Shown here: in pieces, positions 1 through 8,390 of the stretch
How the letters are laid out: every line of letters begins with the position of its first letter
Numbering within the stretch: position 1 is the stretch's first letter
Assembly: GCF_900200035.1 (NCBI RefSeq)
Contig: NZ_FZTC01000018.1
Location: forward strand, 1-33,890
Direction of reading: 5' to 3'
Length of the DNA stretch: 33,890 nucleotides
DNA from: Klebsiella grimontii
GTDB taxonomy: Bacteria; Pseudomonadota; Gammaproteobacteria; Enterobacterales; Enterobacteriaceae
The notes under the pieces: model-generated
Database searches by the model: none
What the model saw: only the letters and a program-made list of their open reading frames with translations
What the model was told of the DNA's origin: nothing
Position numbers and translations under genes: made by a program

Positions 1-90
1 GGTAAACCGGGCCTGCTGCGGACATGGGTATAAACGCTGGCGGGTAAACGGGGTCTGCAACGCCCACGGTTATCAACGCTGGTGGATGAT
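1..90. repeat. Iterons downstream of repA
   Basis: Two clear copies of the iteron core AACGCTGG (29-40 and 71-82, start to start 42 bp, i.e. 2 x 21) lie beyond the 3' end of repA. They are in the opposite orientation to the seven copies upstream of repA. A third, degenerate AACGC lies between them at 59-63. The array may continue past the window start. RepFIB-type replicons carry iterons on both sides of rep, which fits. Confidence 0.7.
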
Positions 91-143
91 TGCCACCTGA
101 TATCAGATCTGTGCGGGAGTCACGAGAAGAAGGGATGTATGTG

Positions 144-166
144 GTAGCCAGCTGAGAGCTGGCTAC
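144..166. terminator. Hairpin just past repA stop
   Basis: A perfect 10-bp stem (144-153 with 157-166, loop GAG) lies 12 bp beyond the repA stop codon. There is no U-run on the minus strand, so it is either a Rho-dependent or weak terminator or a structural element of the replicon. Confidence 0.4.
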
Positions 167-177
167 TCAGACAGTGG

Positions 178-1062
178 TCAGGCTATTTTCTTATTTCTGT
201 TTAGAATGACCAGCACATAATCACCACGGGATTTTTCGATCGAATACTTCAGGAAGCCAGCTTCTTCCAGCTGCTCCAACGCCCGTCTGATGGTGGCATT
301 CTGAGAGCCTTTGTGTGCAGTGAGTTGCAGCCGTTCCCTTAGTCGGTCAAAGCCAATGCGATAGAAGTTATCCGGTAACTCCACAAGGTACAGGTACAGC
401 GCCTGTGCTGACTCTTTTCGGGCCAAGGTTTTCAGGATTTTAAGGTATAGCCTAGTTTTACCATCGACCTGGTAGAGGGTGTTCAGGTCCGGGTTTGGCC
501 TGATGATGACCTCATCGGTACCCTCATCATAGTAAGAGGTGGAGACCAGACTCATATCAATTTTGATTTTTTTGCCTTCAACCGAAGACGGCTTAATGAA
601 CTGGAAATGCGTATGCTGAATTCGCGTCAGAGAGTCACTGAATCGCTTGCGTAACCGGGAGTCTACACGCTTTGTCGCCAGCCCGCAGCTGCATGCAAAA
701 TCAATGAAATTCATTCGTACAGTGCCGTCCTTTTCCAGGTACTTATTGGTCAGTGAATCCACAATCCCTAACCAGACCTTAAAATCAGTATCCATATCAA
801 GGCGCGGGCCGAAAATGCTGATCTTCTCGTAACCTTCTCCGGAGAGAGATGACAGTCTGCACAACTCCTTGGTGGCGTCAATGTGATGTCCTCTGGACAT
901 GGGATCAGAGCCATCTTTCAGGGTTGGAACAAATACACCCAATCGCAGAAGCGATTTAGGTTGGATGCTTTGTTTCGAGTTGGGGATCAGCTGTATAACT
1001 TCGCCCGTACTTTTTTCTATTTCAGTGATAATTAACGGTAATTGATTGATTTCACTGTTCAT
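178..1062 (-). CDS. repA: Replication initiator RepA (Rep_3, RepFIB-like)
   Basis: A 294-residue plasmid replication initiator. The N-terminal part has an RLGVFVPTLK motif followed by GPRLDMDTDFKVWLGI, both typical of RepFIB-like initiators of the Rep_3 superfamily (two winged-helix domains that bind iterons). The C-terminal half has RKESAQALYLYL and a second winged helix ending at DYVLVILNR. It starts with ATG; there is no strong Shine-Dalgarno, which is common for tightly limited initiators. Iterons flank it on both sides: seven upstream over the likely promoter, two downstream in inverse orientation. Upstream iterons over the promoter suggest autorepression by RepA dimers. The exact incompatibility group (FIB, HI1B or another relative) cannot be settled by eye. 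Family assignment is firm. Confidence 0.9.
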   Translation of the reverse strand: MNSEINQLPLIITEIEKSTGEVIQLIPNSKQSIQPKSLLRLGVFVPTLKDGSDPMSRGHHIDATKELCRLSSLSGEGYEKISIFGPRLDMDTDFKVWLGIVDSLTNKYLEKDGTVRMNFIDFACSCGLATKRVDSRLRKRFSDSLTRIQHTHFQFIKPSSVEGKKIKIDMSLVSTSYYDEGTDEVIIRPNPDLNTLYQVDGKTRLYLKILKTLARKESAQALYLYLVELPDNFYRIGFDRLRERLQLTAHKGSQNATIRRALEQLEEAGFLKYSIEKSRGDYVLVILNRNKKIA

Positions 1063-1080
1063 TGTGAGAAAAGCCCCGCT

Positions 1081-1089
1081 TGTGGATAC
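1081..1089 (-). promoter_or_regulatory. DnaA-box-like site
   Basis: TGTGGATAC differs by one base from the reverse complement of the DnaA consensus TTATCCACA. It sits between repA and the iterons. A second one-mismatch copy, GGTGGATAA, is at 1366-1374 on the other side of the array. Two near-consensus boxes bracketing iterons and an AT-rich stretch support an origin of replication here. Confidence 0.45.
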
Positions 1090-1100
1090 TTATGGAGAAT

Positions 1101-1245
1101 ACCCGCTAGCGTTGATAGTTACAACCCGCCAGCGTTGATAATCCACCCTCCAGCGTTGATTACTGACCCTCCAGCGTTGATTACTGACCCTCCAGCGTTG
1201 AGCATTTGCCCTCCAGCGTTGATGAACTACCCGCCAGCGATGATA
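1101..1245. repeat. Seven upstream iterons (RepA binding array)
   Basis: The nonamer AGCGTTGAT occurs at 1108, 1131, 1152, 1173, 1194 and 1215, with a variant AGCGATGAT at 1236. The spacing is 23 bp once and then exactly 21 bp five times, i.e. two helical turns, so all copies face the same side of the helix. The longer consensus is roughly CCCKCCAGCGTTGAT. This is the classic iteron array for RepA binding, initiation and handcuffing. Confidence 0.92.
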
Positions 1246-1300
1246 CAGAACCCCTGAAGGCCGCATGAATAAAGGGCTAAGCAGATCGCTAATCTTTTGT

Positions 1301-1330
1301 TGTTCTTTGTTGTTCTTTGTTGTTCTTTGT
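1301..1330. repeat. Three tandem decamers beside the origin
   Basis: TGTTCTTTGT is repeated exactly three times in direct tandem (1301, 1311, 1321), preceded by a related TCTTTTGT. It is followed by an AT-rich segment (1331-1363, mostly A and T) and a DnaA-like box. Its position suggests an origin strand-opening element or a polymerase-slippage tract, but the role is inferred. Confidence 0.6.
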
Positions 1331-1374
1331 ATAAACCTCATTAATCTTAATTAATTATTCTATCCGGTGGATAA
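1331..1374. other. AT-rich origin segment with DnaA-like box
   Basis: An almost pure A/T stretch runs from 1340 to 1363 and ends at a one-mismatch DnaA box (1366-1374). Together with the iterons at 1101-1245 it is the best candidate for the plasmid duplex-unwinding element. This is inference from layout. Confidence 0.45.
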
Positions 1375-1380
1375 CTTCAA

Positions 1381-2154
1381 AAAACATAATCAGGGGATCG
1401 TAAAAATACTTTAACCACGCCGGTAAGTGAAAAGCTTAGCGTTAGCGATAAGAGTTTCTCAGCTGACGGCGTTGACTGGTCCAGACTCATTACTTCTTCA
1501 AAGGGATCCTGCTGGTACAAGTCTTTGTTCTGATGAAAATTTAAGGTCTGTGACTGAAGTGTTTCAGGTCATAACGAGCCGGTCTACTACCAGAAGTAAT
1601 TCGTCTTTCCCACTCAGATCACACTATCTGTAATGGTTATTCTTTCTATAGTGGTTATTGTTAAGACTTAACTGACACCGAGAAAAACTGACAGTCAGTC
1701 TGCTTCTCTCGTTCATTGACAGGCATGCCCCCTGGTGTGCTGCTGTGACAGTGATGTACACGGTTTCTCACCAGGCAGATGGCCTAACAACAGGCTGCAA
1801 CATTATGCCCACAGTTTTACTCGTTGATTGCTACAGTGAAGTCGTTCCATCGAATCCCTGGTGCGCCCCAGCTGTATTTGTTCGGCTCATTCTTAAATCC
1901 CGCCATCACCGGTAGAGCTGTGTTATACAAGTACAGTCTGCAGATGTCATGCTGACTGATAAAGGGGGGGAGGGTGAAGCCGGTGGATTGCCCACGGCCA
2001 CAGGAGACGCAGTCGGAACATCAGACGAAAAACAACAGGAGTTACCGCTCCCCCGTGCTTAATTACTCTGACGGTAAATTGAGTGAGCTGTCCGAAGCAG
2101 GGATAAAGTCTACTGTAAAAACGTGGATCACACCGGCGAAATATCTTCAGATAG
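1381..2154. other. Gene-poor stretch after the replicon
   Basis: No convincing gene. The best candidate is a 37-codon frame at 1949-2062 (+), acidic and Gly/Thr/Gln-rich, ending ELPLPRA. Its frame stays open upstream only to 1916 and it has no clear ribosome binding site, so it may be the tail of a lost gene. Other short frames here have no ribosome site and no family resemblance. Confidence 0.4.
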
Positions 2155-2838
2155 TTATCCCCTGAAGGTGACTAATTGTTTTAATGCATCTTCAGCCCAC
2201 ACTTCAAGGTCATCGTAAGTTCTGAACGTTTTACTGATTACCTTACCGCTTGCATCTGATGTACCAAACAAACTGAAACCTAACCTGCTACCGGGTGTGA
2301 TTTTAAATTCGTCTACATCTACAGCCCGGCCATTTAACAACCACCACAGGTAATTGAAAAAATCTGGTTTTGATAAGCCCGCTGTACCTAAAGCTGCTCC
2401 CCTTGCCAGGTCCTCCCCCCGATAGATGGTTGGTTTAGGAGGCTCCCCGAGACCACTGCAGTTCGGAAGGACAGAATCCCGACATACACTGTCCTGGTAG
2501 ATGTTGAAACGGGTTTCAAGCGAATCCTTAACAACACGCCCCCACATGATGAAGTGACATGCTCTGTGCCAGCTGCGGACCCGAGAGCTTCTCTGTAATC
2601 CATTGCAGAGAAGGCAGACTGCAGGCTTTTTGGCTTCATCACGAACATTTCTGTTGTACGATTTCATCTCGACCAGAAAGAACCGGTCGCATACACCGAA
2701 GAGGGTATCTGCATTTATATCCCGGTCGCTGCCGTTCAGGGAGGCAATGAGATCACTCATTCCGTGTTCACGGCACGCATTCCGCACCTGAGATTTAAAC
2801 ACATCGGTAACGCTGTCTTCTCTGCCTCTGTTACTCAC
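2155..2838 (-). CDS. Hypothetical protein, possible PD-(D/E)XK fold
   Basis: Not recognised as a named family. I chose the GTG at 2838 (227 residues) because AGCGAGG lies about 5 bases before it; a TTG at 2928 would add 30 Arg/Trp-rich residues but has no ribosome site. The segment CDRFFLVEMKSY has the spacing of a PD-(D/E)XK nuclease core: an Asp, a hydrophobic strand, then Glu-X-Lys. About 20 residues later comes a Cys-X2-Cys, then a His and a Cys (CLLCNG ... WHRACH) that could bind zinc. A nuclease or restriction-like role is only a hypothesis. It stands alone between the replicon and a structured intergenic element and reads away from that element. Confidence 0.6.
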   Translation of the reverse strand: MSNRGREDSVTDVFKSQVRNACREHGMSDLIASLNGSDRDINADTLFGVCDRFFLVEMKSYNRNVRDEAKKPAVCLLCNGLQRSSRVRSWHRACHFIMWGRVVKDSLETRFNIYQDSVCRDSVLPNCSGLGEPPKPTIYRGEDLARGAALGTAGLSKPDFFNYLWWLLNGRAVDVDEFKITPGSRLGFSLFGTSDASGKVISKTFRTYDDLEVWAEDALKQLVTFRG

Positions 2839-2961
2839 ACAAACCTCGCTCAGTAAGAAATTTCGCCGTGACGGGGGACGGCTGGGCCACCAGCGATGAA
2901 TGTTAAAGCGGGAGGCCAGGCTAAACAATTACCGAAAACAGGAGGGACCGACAACAACACA

Positions 2962-3163
2962 CAAACGTAAGACAACATACCTCATAGCCCTGCAAAGCCT
3001 TTGCCTCGGTGCGTCACGCTCTGCGTGAGTCACGATTGTGCACATTTTCGGCATATTCTTTTTTTCTTTTTTTTCATTTTTCTCTTTTTTTCACACGCGC
3101 GGCGAGGGGCGGGCTGGGCACGGTAAAGGTCCAAAGACTTTGAGGTATGTTGTCTTACGTTTG
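2962..3163. repeat. 202-bp element bounded by a perfect 23-bp inverted repeat
   Basis: The arms 2962-2984 and 3141-3163 are perfect reverse complements over 23 bp. Inside are small hairpins (GCAAAG/CTTTGC at 2992-3004; TCACGC-TCT-GCGTGA at 3014-3028; CAAAG-A-CTTTG at 3132-3142 overlapping the right arm), a pyrimidine tract (about 3054-3092, long T-runs broken by C) and a G-rich segment. There is no coding frame and no target duplication at the edges. It could be a single-stranded-DNA promoter or primosome-type entry site active during conjugation, or a small MITE-like element. The structure is directly visible; its role is not. Confidence 0.75.
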
Positions 3164-3398
3164 CTGTTTTAATGTATAAAAGAGGCTCGCATCTGTAAGG
3201 GCTATGTCACTGGTGATATCCTGTTACTCCTGTAAGGAGCTCAGTTGTTTTAGATATCAAGATAGTGTCGAAATCTAGTTGGTTGTCTGGCACCATGCGA
3301 TGTAGATAAGATAGATTCAGTTTGGCCGACTTCCTGTTAGGTTTAGCTACGTCAGATATCGTTCCATTAAATTCAACATACATCACAGAGAGGCCGAG

Positions 3399-3962
3399 GT
3401 GAGAAAGCCACAACAAAAATATGACCTGGATATTCCCGACGATTATAAAATGGCTTATGTTATGGAAGGTGACAGAACGAATTTTGAGTCTATCAACAAA
3501 TGGTTTTACCTCGGGGCTGACTTCATAAACCCTCGCTATGCAAAGGTAGGAATTACGATGGGTAATTTAAGTTCCCGCTCATACAGTTCCGCTAATCCAA
3601 ATTATTACGTGTTCTGTGCCTTTCAATGTGACCAAAAAACAACGAGGACAATACTCGAAACAATAGAAAGAGGGGCTCTGAACTATTTAGACGACCAGTT
3701 CAGATCGGATAATGGTCAGACAAAACGTGCGCGTCACTTTGAGTCACAACGCTTGTCAGAGTGTTATTATGGCATTGAATTTGAAGATTTTTTCGGATGT
3801 TTACACAGCTATCTTCTGGATAATCACGCACAGCATTTTCAGATTGATGGCTATGAAGATGAGGCGGGTTACAATTGTGGCCATTCACTTGCAATGCTTT
3901 TCAACCCTCGTTTACAACAGGATGTTCAATCTTCATTTCGGAATATGGTCATACGTGCATAA
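3399..3962 (+). CDS. Hypothetical protein, possible GIY-YIG/T5orf172-like
   Basis: A 187-residue protein starting at GTG, with AGAGAGG just upstream. The segment from about residue 38 (YLGADF ... YAKVGITMGNLSSR ... YYVFCAFQC) resembles the KVGIT...R region of T5orf172/MUG113 members of the GIY-YIG nuclease superfamily, and a later Glu (ETIERGAL) could be the family's acidic residue. The C-terminal half is not recognised. It lies downstream of the 2962-3163 inverted-repeat element with a 235-bp leader. The nuclease relationship is tentative; the gene call itself is reasonable on length, start and codon pattern. Confidence 0.6.
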   Translation: MRKPQQKYDLDIPDDYKMAYVMEGDRTNFESINKWFYLGADFINPRYAKVGITMGNLSSRSYSSANPNYYVFCAFQCDQKTTRTILETIERGALNYLDDQFRSDNGQTKRARHFESQRLSECYYGIEFEDFFGCLHSYLLDNHAQHFQIDGYEDEAGYNCGHSLAMLFNPRLQQDVQSSFRNMVIRA

Positions 3963-4210
3963 TTCCTTCTGACCTGATTATCGATTTGCATTTTGCCTGG
4001 CGATTGTTTGCAGATTACCAGACCATCGCCAACAAAATATGACCTTTAAGATTAGACGGCTATAGGGTTTCTGTTTCGTACCATGAACGGACATGTTTAC
4101 GATATTCATTTTTGTTCGTTTCGTTAAAGGAAATGCATTCATTTAACCCTGTTAATAGGTAAAGGAAGCAACATTCAGTCAGTAAATTCGTTTAGCGGAG
4201 TGATTGCATT

Positions 4211-4744
4211 TTGGAAAAGATTCGGGCAACTGCAGTTAAATATATCAAGCTGGGAGAGGGAGGCGAATGGGAACGTGAGTGCCTGACATCTGGCATTATT
4301 AGGTTTGGTTACGACAAAACACCCCATCAGATGTGTCTTGAGGGAAAGTGGGAAGAAGTCAATAAAGTCTGGTTAGAAGAGAGAAAATATAACCAGGCCA
4401 CTGCCACCAGTGATGTCAGGCAGATAAGAACATTTTACACAGCCACCCCTGATATACTGTTCATAACTTTCAGCCAGGGATTATTGTATTGGTGTCAGCC
4501 TTCAGGGGAAGTCACAGAACTGGATGATGGCAGCAGGAGCCGCCCCACTGTGAATGGATGGCACAGTCATAGTCTGGCCGGAAACCTTCTCTCCAACAGC
4601 ATCCTGAGCGGTGCTTTACTCGCTACACAGAATTACCGGGGCACCATCTGCGATGTGCGTTTGGCCGATTACGCCATGCGGAAAATTAACGATGAGCAAT
4701 CGCCGGAAATCATAGACGCGGATATTGGGGTCGGTTCCGGCTGA
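4211..4744 (+). pseudogene. 5' fragment of a gene cut by the Tn3-family transposon
   Basis: An open frame with a TTG start and GCGGAG nine bases upstream. The native protein is readable to about residue 172 (ending IIDADI). The last five residues, GVGSG, and the stop are contributed by the transposon terminal repeat beginning at 4727. The visible part is soluble, starts with a conserved-looking KYIKLGEGGEWERECL and contains FITFSQGLLYWC, a pattern I associate with uncharacterised proteins often found near restriction or phage genes; no function is assigned. No continuation of this gene is seen on the far side of the transposon, so the 3' part was lost by deletion or recombination. Confidence 0.6.
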
Positions 4745-4765
4745 GGGCGAAATGACACCCTAAGC
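4727..4765. repeat. Left terminal inverted repeat of Tn3-family element
   Basis: 39 bp, identical in reverse complement to 8352-8390. It contains the tnpR stop codon (4760-4762 on the minus strand). Confidence 0.95.
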
Positions 4766-5365
4766 GTTAGCTCTGTGTCGTTGCACGATGTCAGCGACGG
4801 TATTCTTGCTGATACCGAGCTCGCGTGCGATCCAGCGATAGCTGCGTCCCTCGGCCCTCATCGCAACCACCTTAGGCAAAAGTCGGTCTGATTTTGGTCG
4901 CACTCCGGCCTGACGACCAAGCCTCTTACCACGTGCCTTCGCAACAGCAAGGCCTGACTTGACCCGCTCGCTGATGAGATCCCGCTCAAACTCCGCAATG
5001 CCGGAAAGAAACGTCGCCAGCATTCGTCCATACGGCGACGAAAGATCGAACGCCATTCCATTCATGGCTATCACGGAAACCTTCCAGTTCTCCAGTTCAC
5101 GTAGCGTATTGAGCAGATCGAGCGTCGAGCGCCCCCACCGGGAAAGCTCAGTGACCAGGATTGCATCAATTTGTCTGGACTGGGCAAGCGCCAGGACTTT
5201 CTTTCGCTCGGCCCGGTCGAGTTTAGTTCCTGAACCTGTTTCCTTAAATATTCCCACCACGTCGTAGCCGGCACGGCCGGCGAAGGCTCGCAGATCAAAT
5301 TCCTGGCGTTCACAAGACTGATCCGCTGTTGAAACCCGGCAGTAAATGGCGGCACGATGTCCCAA
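4760..5365 (-). CDS. tnpR: Serine resolvase TnpR
   Basis: A 201-residue site-specific serine recombinase that resolves transposon cointegrates. The N-terminal catalytic domain carries the nucleophile Ser12 in YCRVSTADQ, followed by the conserved TELSRWGRS and RMLATFLSGIAEFERDLISERV of the dimer helix. The C-terminal helix-turn-helix is at about residues 165-198 (GRSYRWIARELGISKNTVADIV). The start is TTG, decided by a strong AGGAGGG (5371-5377) five bases upstream; no ATG fits the conserved N-terminus. It diverges from tnpA across about 94 bp. Its TAG stop lies in the left terminal repeat. It appears intact. Confidence 0.93.
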   Translation of the reverse strand: MGHRAAIYCRVSTADQSCERQEFDLRAFAGRAGYDVVGIFKETGSGTKLDRAERKKVLALAQSRQIDAILVTELSRWGRSTLDLLNTLRELENWKVSVIAMNGMAFDLSSPYGRMLATFLSGIAEFERDLISERVKSGLAVAKARGKRLGRQAGVRPKSDRLLPKVVAMRAEGRSYRWIARELGISKNTVADIVQRHRANA

Positions 5366-5459
5366 TTGAACCCTCCTGGATTTTTGTATCGGAACGCCCT
5401 GATTTATATGGGCTGGCTGTTGTCCAAAACAGACTATACTTCAAAAGGGACGAATTTGT
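5366..5459. promoter_or_regulatory. Putative res site between tnpR and tnpA
   Basis: The 94-bp gap between the divergent resolvase and transposase genes is where Tn3-family elements place res and both promoters. One possible dyad is TGTCC (5421-5425) with GGACG (5448-5452) around a central ACTATACT. Individual subsites I-III cannot be assigned securely by eye. Confidence 0.5.
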
Positions 5460-8357
5460 ATGTCACGACGCCATATTTTCACCGAACGGCAGCGAGCAGC
5501 GCTGTTCGATCTGCCCACGGACGAACTGTCGCTACTGAAGTTCTACACGCTGGGCGATGATGACCTGGAAAACATTAGGCAGCGCCGCAGACCGGAAAAC
5601 AGGATTGGCTTTGCCCTGCAACTTTGTGCCTTACGATATCCGGGCCGTGCACTGGCTCCTGGTGAGATGATCCCGCGTGAAGTCCTTTCCTTCGTCGGTG
5701 CTCAGCTTGGAGTTCCGGCTGATGCGCTTCTCACTTATGCCACACGGCGCCAAACCCGTCAGCAGCACATGGACACGCTGCGCGAAATTTACGGCTACAA
5801 GACCTTCACGGGCCGTGGTGCCCGTGATCTGCGGGAGTGGACTTTCGGCCAGGCCGAAGATGCCAGATCAAACGAGGATCTTGCTCATCGTTTTATTGTG
5901 CGGTGTCGGGAAACTTCCACCATTCTGCCCGCAGTATCGACAATCGAGCGCTTGTGCGCGGATGCTCTGGTCGCCGCTGAGCGGCGGATTGAAACGCGGA
6001 TTGTGGAAAATTTAACAGCGGATGTTCGCGATCACCTGGACAAACTTCTGAGTGAAATGCTCGCCGGCAATATCAGTCGTTTCATCTGGCTTCGCAACTT
6101 CGAGGTTGGTAACAACTCGGCTGCTGCTAACCGTTTGCTCGACAGGCTCGAATTTCTGCGTACCCTGAATATCAATCATAGTGCTTTGGCCAGCATACCT
6201 GCCCATCGCATTGCCCGGCTGCGTCGGCAGGGTGAACGCTACTTCACCGACGGTTTGCGTGACATCACTTCGGACCGCCGCTGGGCGATCCTTGCCGTCT
6301 GTGTTGTGGAGTGGGAAGCGGCGATTGCTGATGCCATAGTCGAAACCCATGACAGGATCGTAGGAAAAACCTGGCGGGAAGCGAAGCGCCAGCATGACGA
6401 AACAATTTCCGGCTCTAAAGCCACACTCACGGATACGATCCGTACCTTCACCGCGCTGGGAGCTTCGTTGCTTGAGGCCCGCAGTGACGGAACCCCGCTG
6501 GAGATGGCTGTCGCCAGTTCGGTTGCATGGGACCGGCTCGCTCAACTGGTAGCGACAGGGACTCAACTCAGCAACACGCTAGCCGATGAGCCTCTTGCAT
6601 ATGTCGGGCAGGGATACCATCGCTTTCGTCGTTATGCGCCCCGCATGTTGCGCTGTCTGAAGCTCGAAGCCGCGCCGGTCGCCGGACCATTGGTAGCAGC
6701 AGCTTTGTCGATCGGAGAGATGAAAGGTGTTGCATCGCCAGAAAGGCGTTTCCTGCGGCCCAGCTCCAAATGGAACCGTCATTTACGAGCTCAGGAAAAA
6801 GGAGATACCCGTCTTTGGGAAGTGGCGGTACTCTTTCACCTCCGGGATGCTTTTCGTTCCGGAGATGTCTGGCTCGCTCATTCGCGCCGCTATGGTGACC
6901 TCAAGCAGGTACTGGTGCCGATGATCGCGGCGCAGGAAAATGCAAAACTGGCCGTGCCTTCCAACCCACAGGATTGGCTGGCAGACAGAAAGGCGCGACT
7001 CACGATCGCTCTTAAGCGGCTGGCCCGGGCTGCCCGTAACGGCACTATTCCGCACGGTAGCATAGAAGATGGAACGTTGCGGATCGACAGGTTGACAGCA
7101 GACGTGCCGGATGGTGCCGAGGCACTCATACTGGATCTGTATCGCCGAATGCCGTCCGTTCGGATTACCGACATGCTGCTTGAAGTTGATGCAGCCCTTG
7201 GTTTCACAGATGCGTTTACCCATCTGAGAACCGGGGCTCCATGTCGCGACCGGATCGGTCTGCTCAACGTCCTGCTCGCTGAAGGGCTCAATCTGGGCCT
7301 GCGTAAGATGGCGGAAGCTACAAACACGCATGATTACTGGCAGCTCTCACGCCTTGCCCGCTGGCATGTTGAAAGCGAAGCCATGAACCAGGCATTGGCA
7401 ATTGTGGTGGCCGCGCAGGGTAAACTGCCGATGTCACGCGTCTGGGGGATGGGCACGTCAGCATCGAGCGATGGTCAGTTTTTCCCGACAGCGCGGCATG
7501 GCGAAGCCATGAACATGGTCAATGCCAAATATGGTTCTGTTCCCGGCCTCAAAGCGTATACTCACGTAAGCGACCAGTTCGCGCCATTCGCTTGTCAGTC
7601 GATCCCGGCGACCGTGAGCGAGGCACCGTATATTCTCGATGGACTACTGATGAACGAGGTCGGTCGCCATGTTCGCGAACAGTATGCCGATACAGCAGGA
7701 TTCACCGACCATTTGTTCGGAGCCAGTAGCCTGCTCGGCTACAATCTCGTTCTGCGAATCAGGGATCTGCCATCGAAGCGGTTGTACGTATTTAATCCCG
7801 ATACGACCCCCAGGGAGTTACGCAAGTTGGTAGGTGGAAAAGCCCGGGAGGATCTTATCGTTGCGAACTGGCCTGATATTTTCCGTTGTGCCGCGACGAT
7901 GACCGCTGGCAAAATCAGGCCCAGCCAACTCCTGCGCAAGCTCGCTTCTTACCCACGACAAAACAACCTTGCAGTTGCGCTTCGTGAAGTTGGTCGTATT
8001 GAACGGACCCTTTTCATTATTGAGTGGATCCTGGATACGGACATGCAGCGGCGTGCTCAGATCGGTCTTAACAAGGGAGAGGCCCACCATGCGCTCAAAA
8101 ATGCGCTCCGTATCGGGAGGCAGGGGGAAATTCGCGATCGCACGACAGAGGGGCAGCACTACCGAATCGCTGGGCTCAATTTATTGACTGCGGTGATCAT
8201 TTACTGGAATACCGTCCATCTTGGTCATGCCGTCACGGAGCGGCGGAACGAAGGGTTGGATGTTCCCCCTGAATTTCTTCCCCACATATCCCCATTGGGC
8301 TGGGCGCACATTCTACTGACTGGCGAATATCTTTGGCCCAAGGAACCGAAAGCTTAG
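5460..8357 (+). CDS. tnpA: Tn3-family transposase TnpA
   Basis: A 965-residue DDE transposase, close to the usual ~1,000 for the family. The N-terminal part (FTERQRAALFDLP ... RRRPENRIGFALQLC ... LRYPGR) is the terminal-repeat-binding DUF4158-type domain. The catalytic core is complete: Asp671 in SSDGQFF, Asp744 in ADTAGFTD, Glu874 in NKGEAHHAL. The spacing (73 and 130) matches that known for Tn3 and Tn4430. Conserved YTHVSDQ and IYWNTVHLG also occur. It starts with ATG after AAAAGGGA and ends in GCT-TAG, where the TAG is part of the right terminal repeat. No frameshift is seen, so the element should be mobile. Confidence 0.95.
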   Translation: MSRRHIFTERQRAALFDLPTDELSLLKFYTLGDDDLENIRQRRRPENRIGFALQLCALRYPGRALAPGEMIPREVLSFVGAQLGVPADALLTYATRRQTRQQHMDTLREIYGYKTFTGRGARDLREWTFGQAEDARSNEDLAHRFIVRCRETSTILPAVSTIERLCADALVAAERRIETRIVENLTADVRDHLDKLLSEMLAGNISRFIWLRNFEVGNNSAAANRLLDRLEFLRTLNINHSALASIPAHRIARLRRQGERYFTDGLRDITSDRRWAILAVCVVEWEAAIADAIVETHDRIVGKTWREAKRQHDETISGSKATLTDTIRTFTALGASLLEARSDGTPLEMAVASSVAWDRLAQLVATGTQLSNTLADEPLAYVGQGYHRFRRYAPRMLRCLKLEAAPVAGPLVAAALSIGEMKGVASPERRFLRPSSKWNRHLRAQEKGDTRLWEVAVLFHLRDAFRSGDVWLAHSRRYGDLKQVLVPMIAAQENAKLAVPSNPQDWLADRKARLTIALKRLARAARNGTIPHGSIEDGTLRIDRLTADVPDGAEALILDLYRRMPSVRITDMLLEVDAALGFTDAFTHLRTGAPCRDRIGLLNVLLAEGLNLGLRKMAEATNTHDYWQLSRLARWHVESEAMNQALAIVVAAQGKLPMSRVWGMGTSASSDGQFFPTARHGEAMNMVNAKYGSVPGLKAYTHVSDQFAPFACQSIPATVSEAPYILDGLLMNEVGRHVREQYADTAGFTDHLFGASSLLGYNLVLRIRDLPSKRLYVFNPDTTPRELRKLVGGKAREDLIVANWPDIFRCAATMTAGKIRPSQLLRKLASYPRQNNLAVALREVGRIERTLFIIEWILDTDMQRRAQIGLNKGEAHHALKNALRIGRQGEIRDRTTEGQHYRIAGLNLLTAVIIYWNTVHLGHAVTERRNEGLDVPPEFLPHISPLGWAHILLTGEYLWPKEPKA

Positions 8358-8390
8358 GGTGTCATTTCGCCCTCAGCCGGAACCGACCCC
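8352..8390. repeat. Right terminal inverted repeat of Tn3-family element
   Basis: 39 bp, identical in reverse complement to 4727-4765; includes the tnpA stop codon (8355-8357). Confidence 0.95.

Larger units (their letters stand above)
4727..8390. mobile_element. Cargo-free Tn3-family transposon
   Basis: A 3,664-bp unit with identical 39-bp terminal inverted repeats (4727-4765 and 8352-8390) starting GGGGTCGG, and divergent resolvase and transposase genes around a short central region. Both genes end inside the terminal repeats. There are no passenger genes. The flanking pentamers differ (ATATT left, CAGAA right), so the usual 5-bp target duplication is absent and at least one flank was replaced after insertion. 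I cannot name the element from memory. Confidence 0.93.

Noticed and set aside
1101..1245. CRISPR-like regular repeats
   Set aside because: The period is 21 bp with very short, similar spacers next to a Rep gene; this is an iteron array.
1042..1341. Repeat-rich frames with Pro-Pro-Ala or Gln-Arg-Trp-Arg-Val repeats on the two strands
   Set aside because: These are simply translations of the 21-bp iterons, not proteins.
3207..3416. Minus-strand 69-codon frame beside the GIY-YIG-like gene
   Set aside because: It overlaps the better-supported plus-strand start, has no ribosome binding site and no family resemblance.
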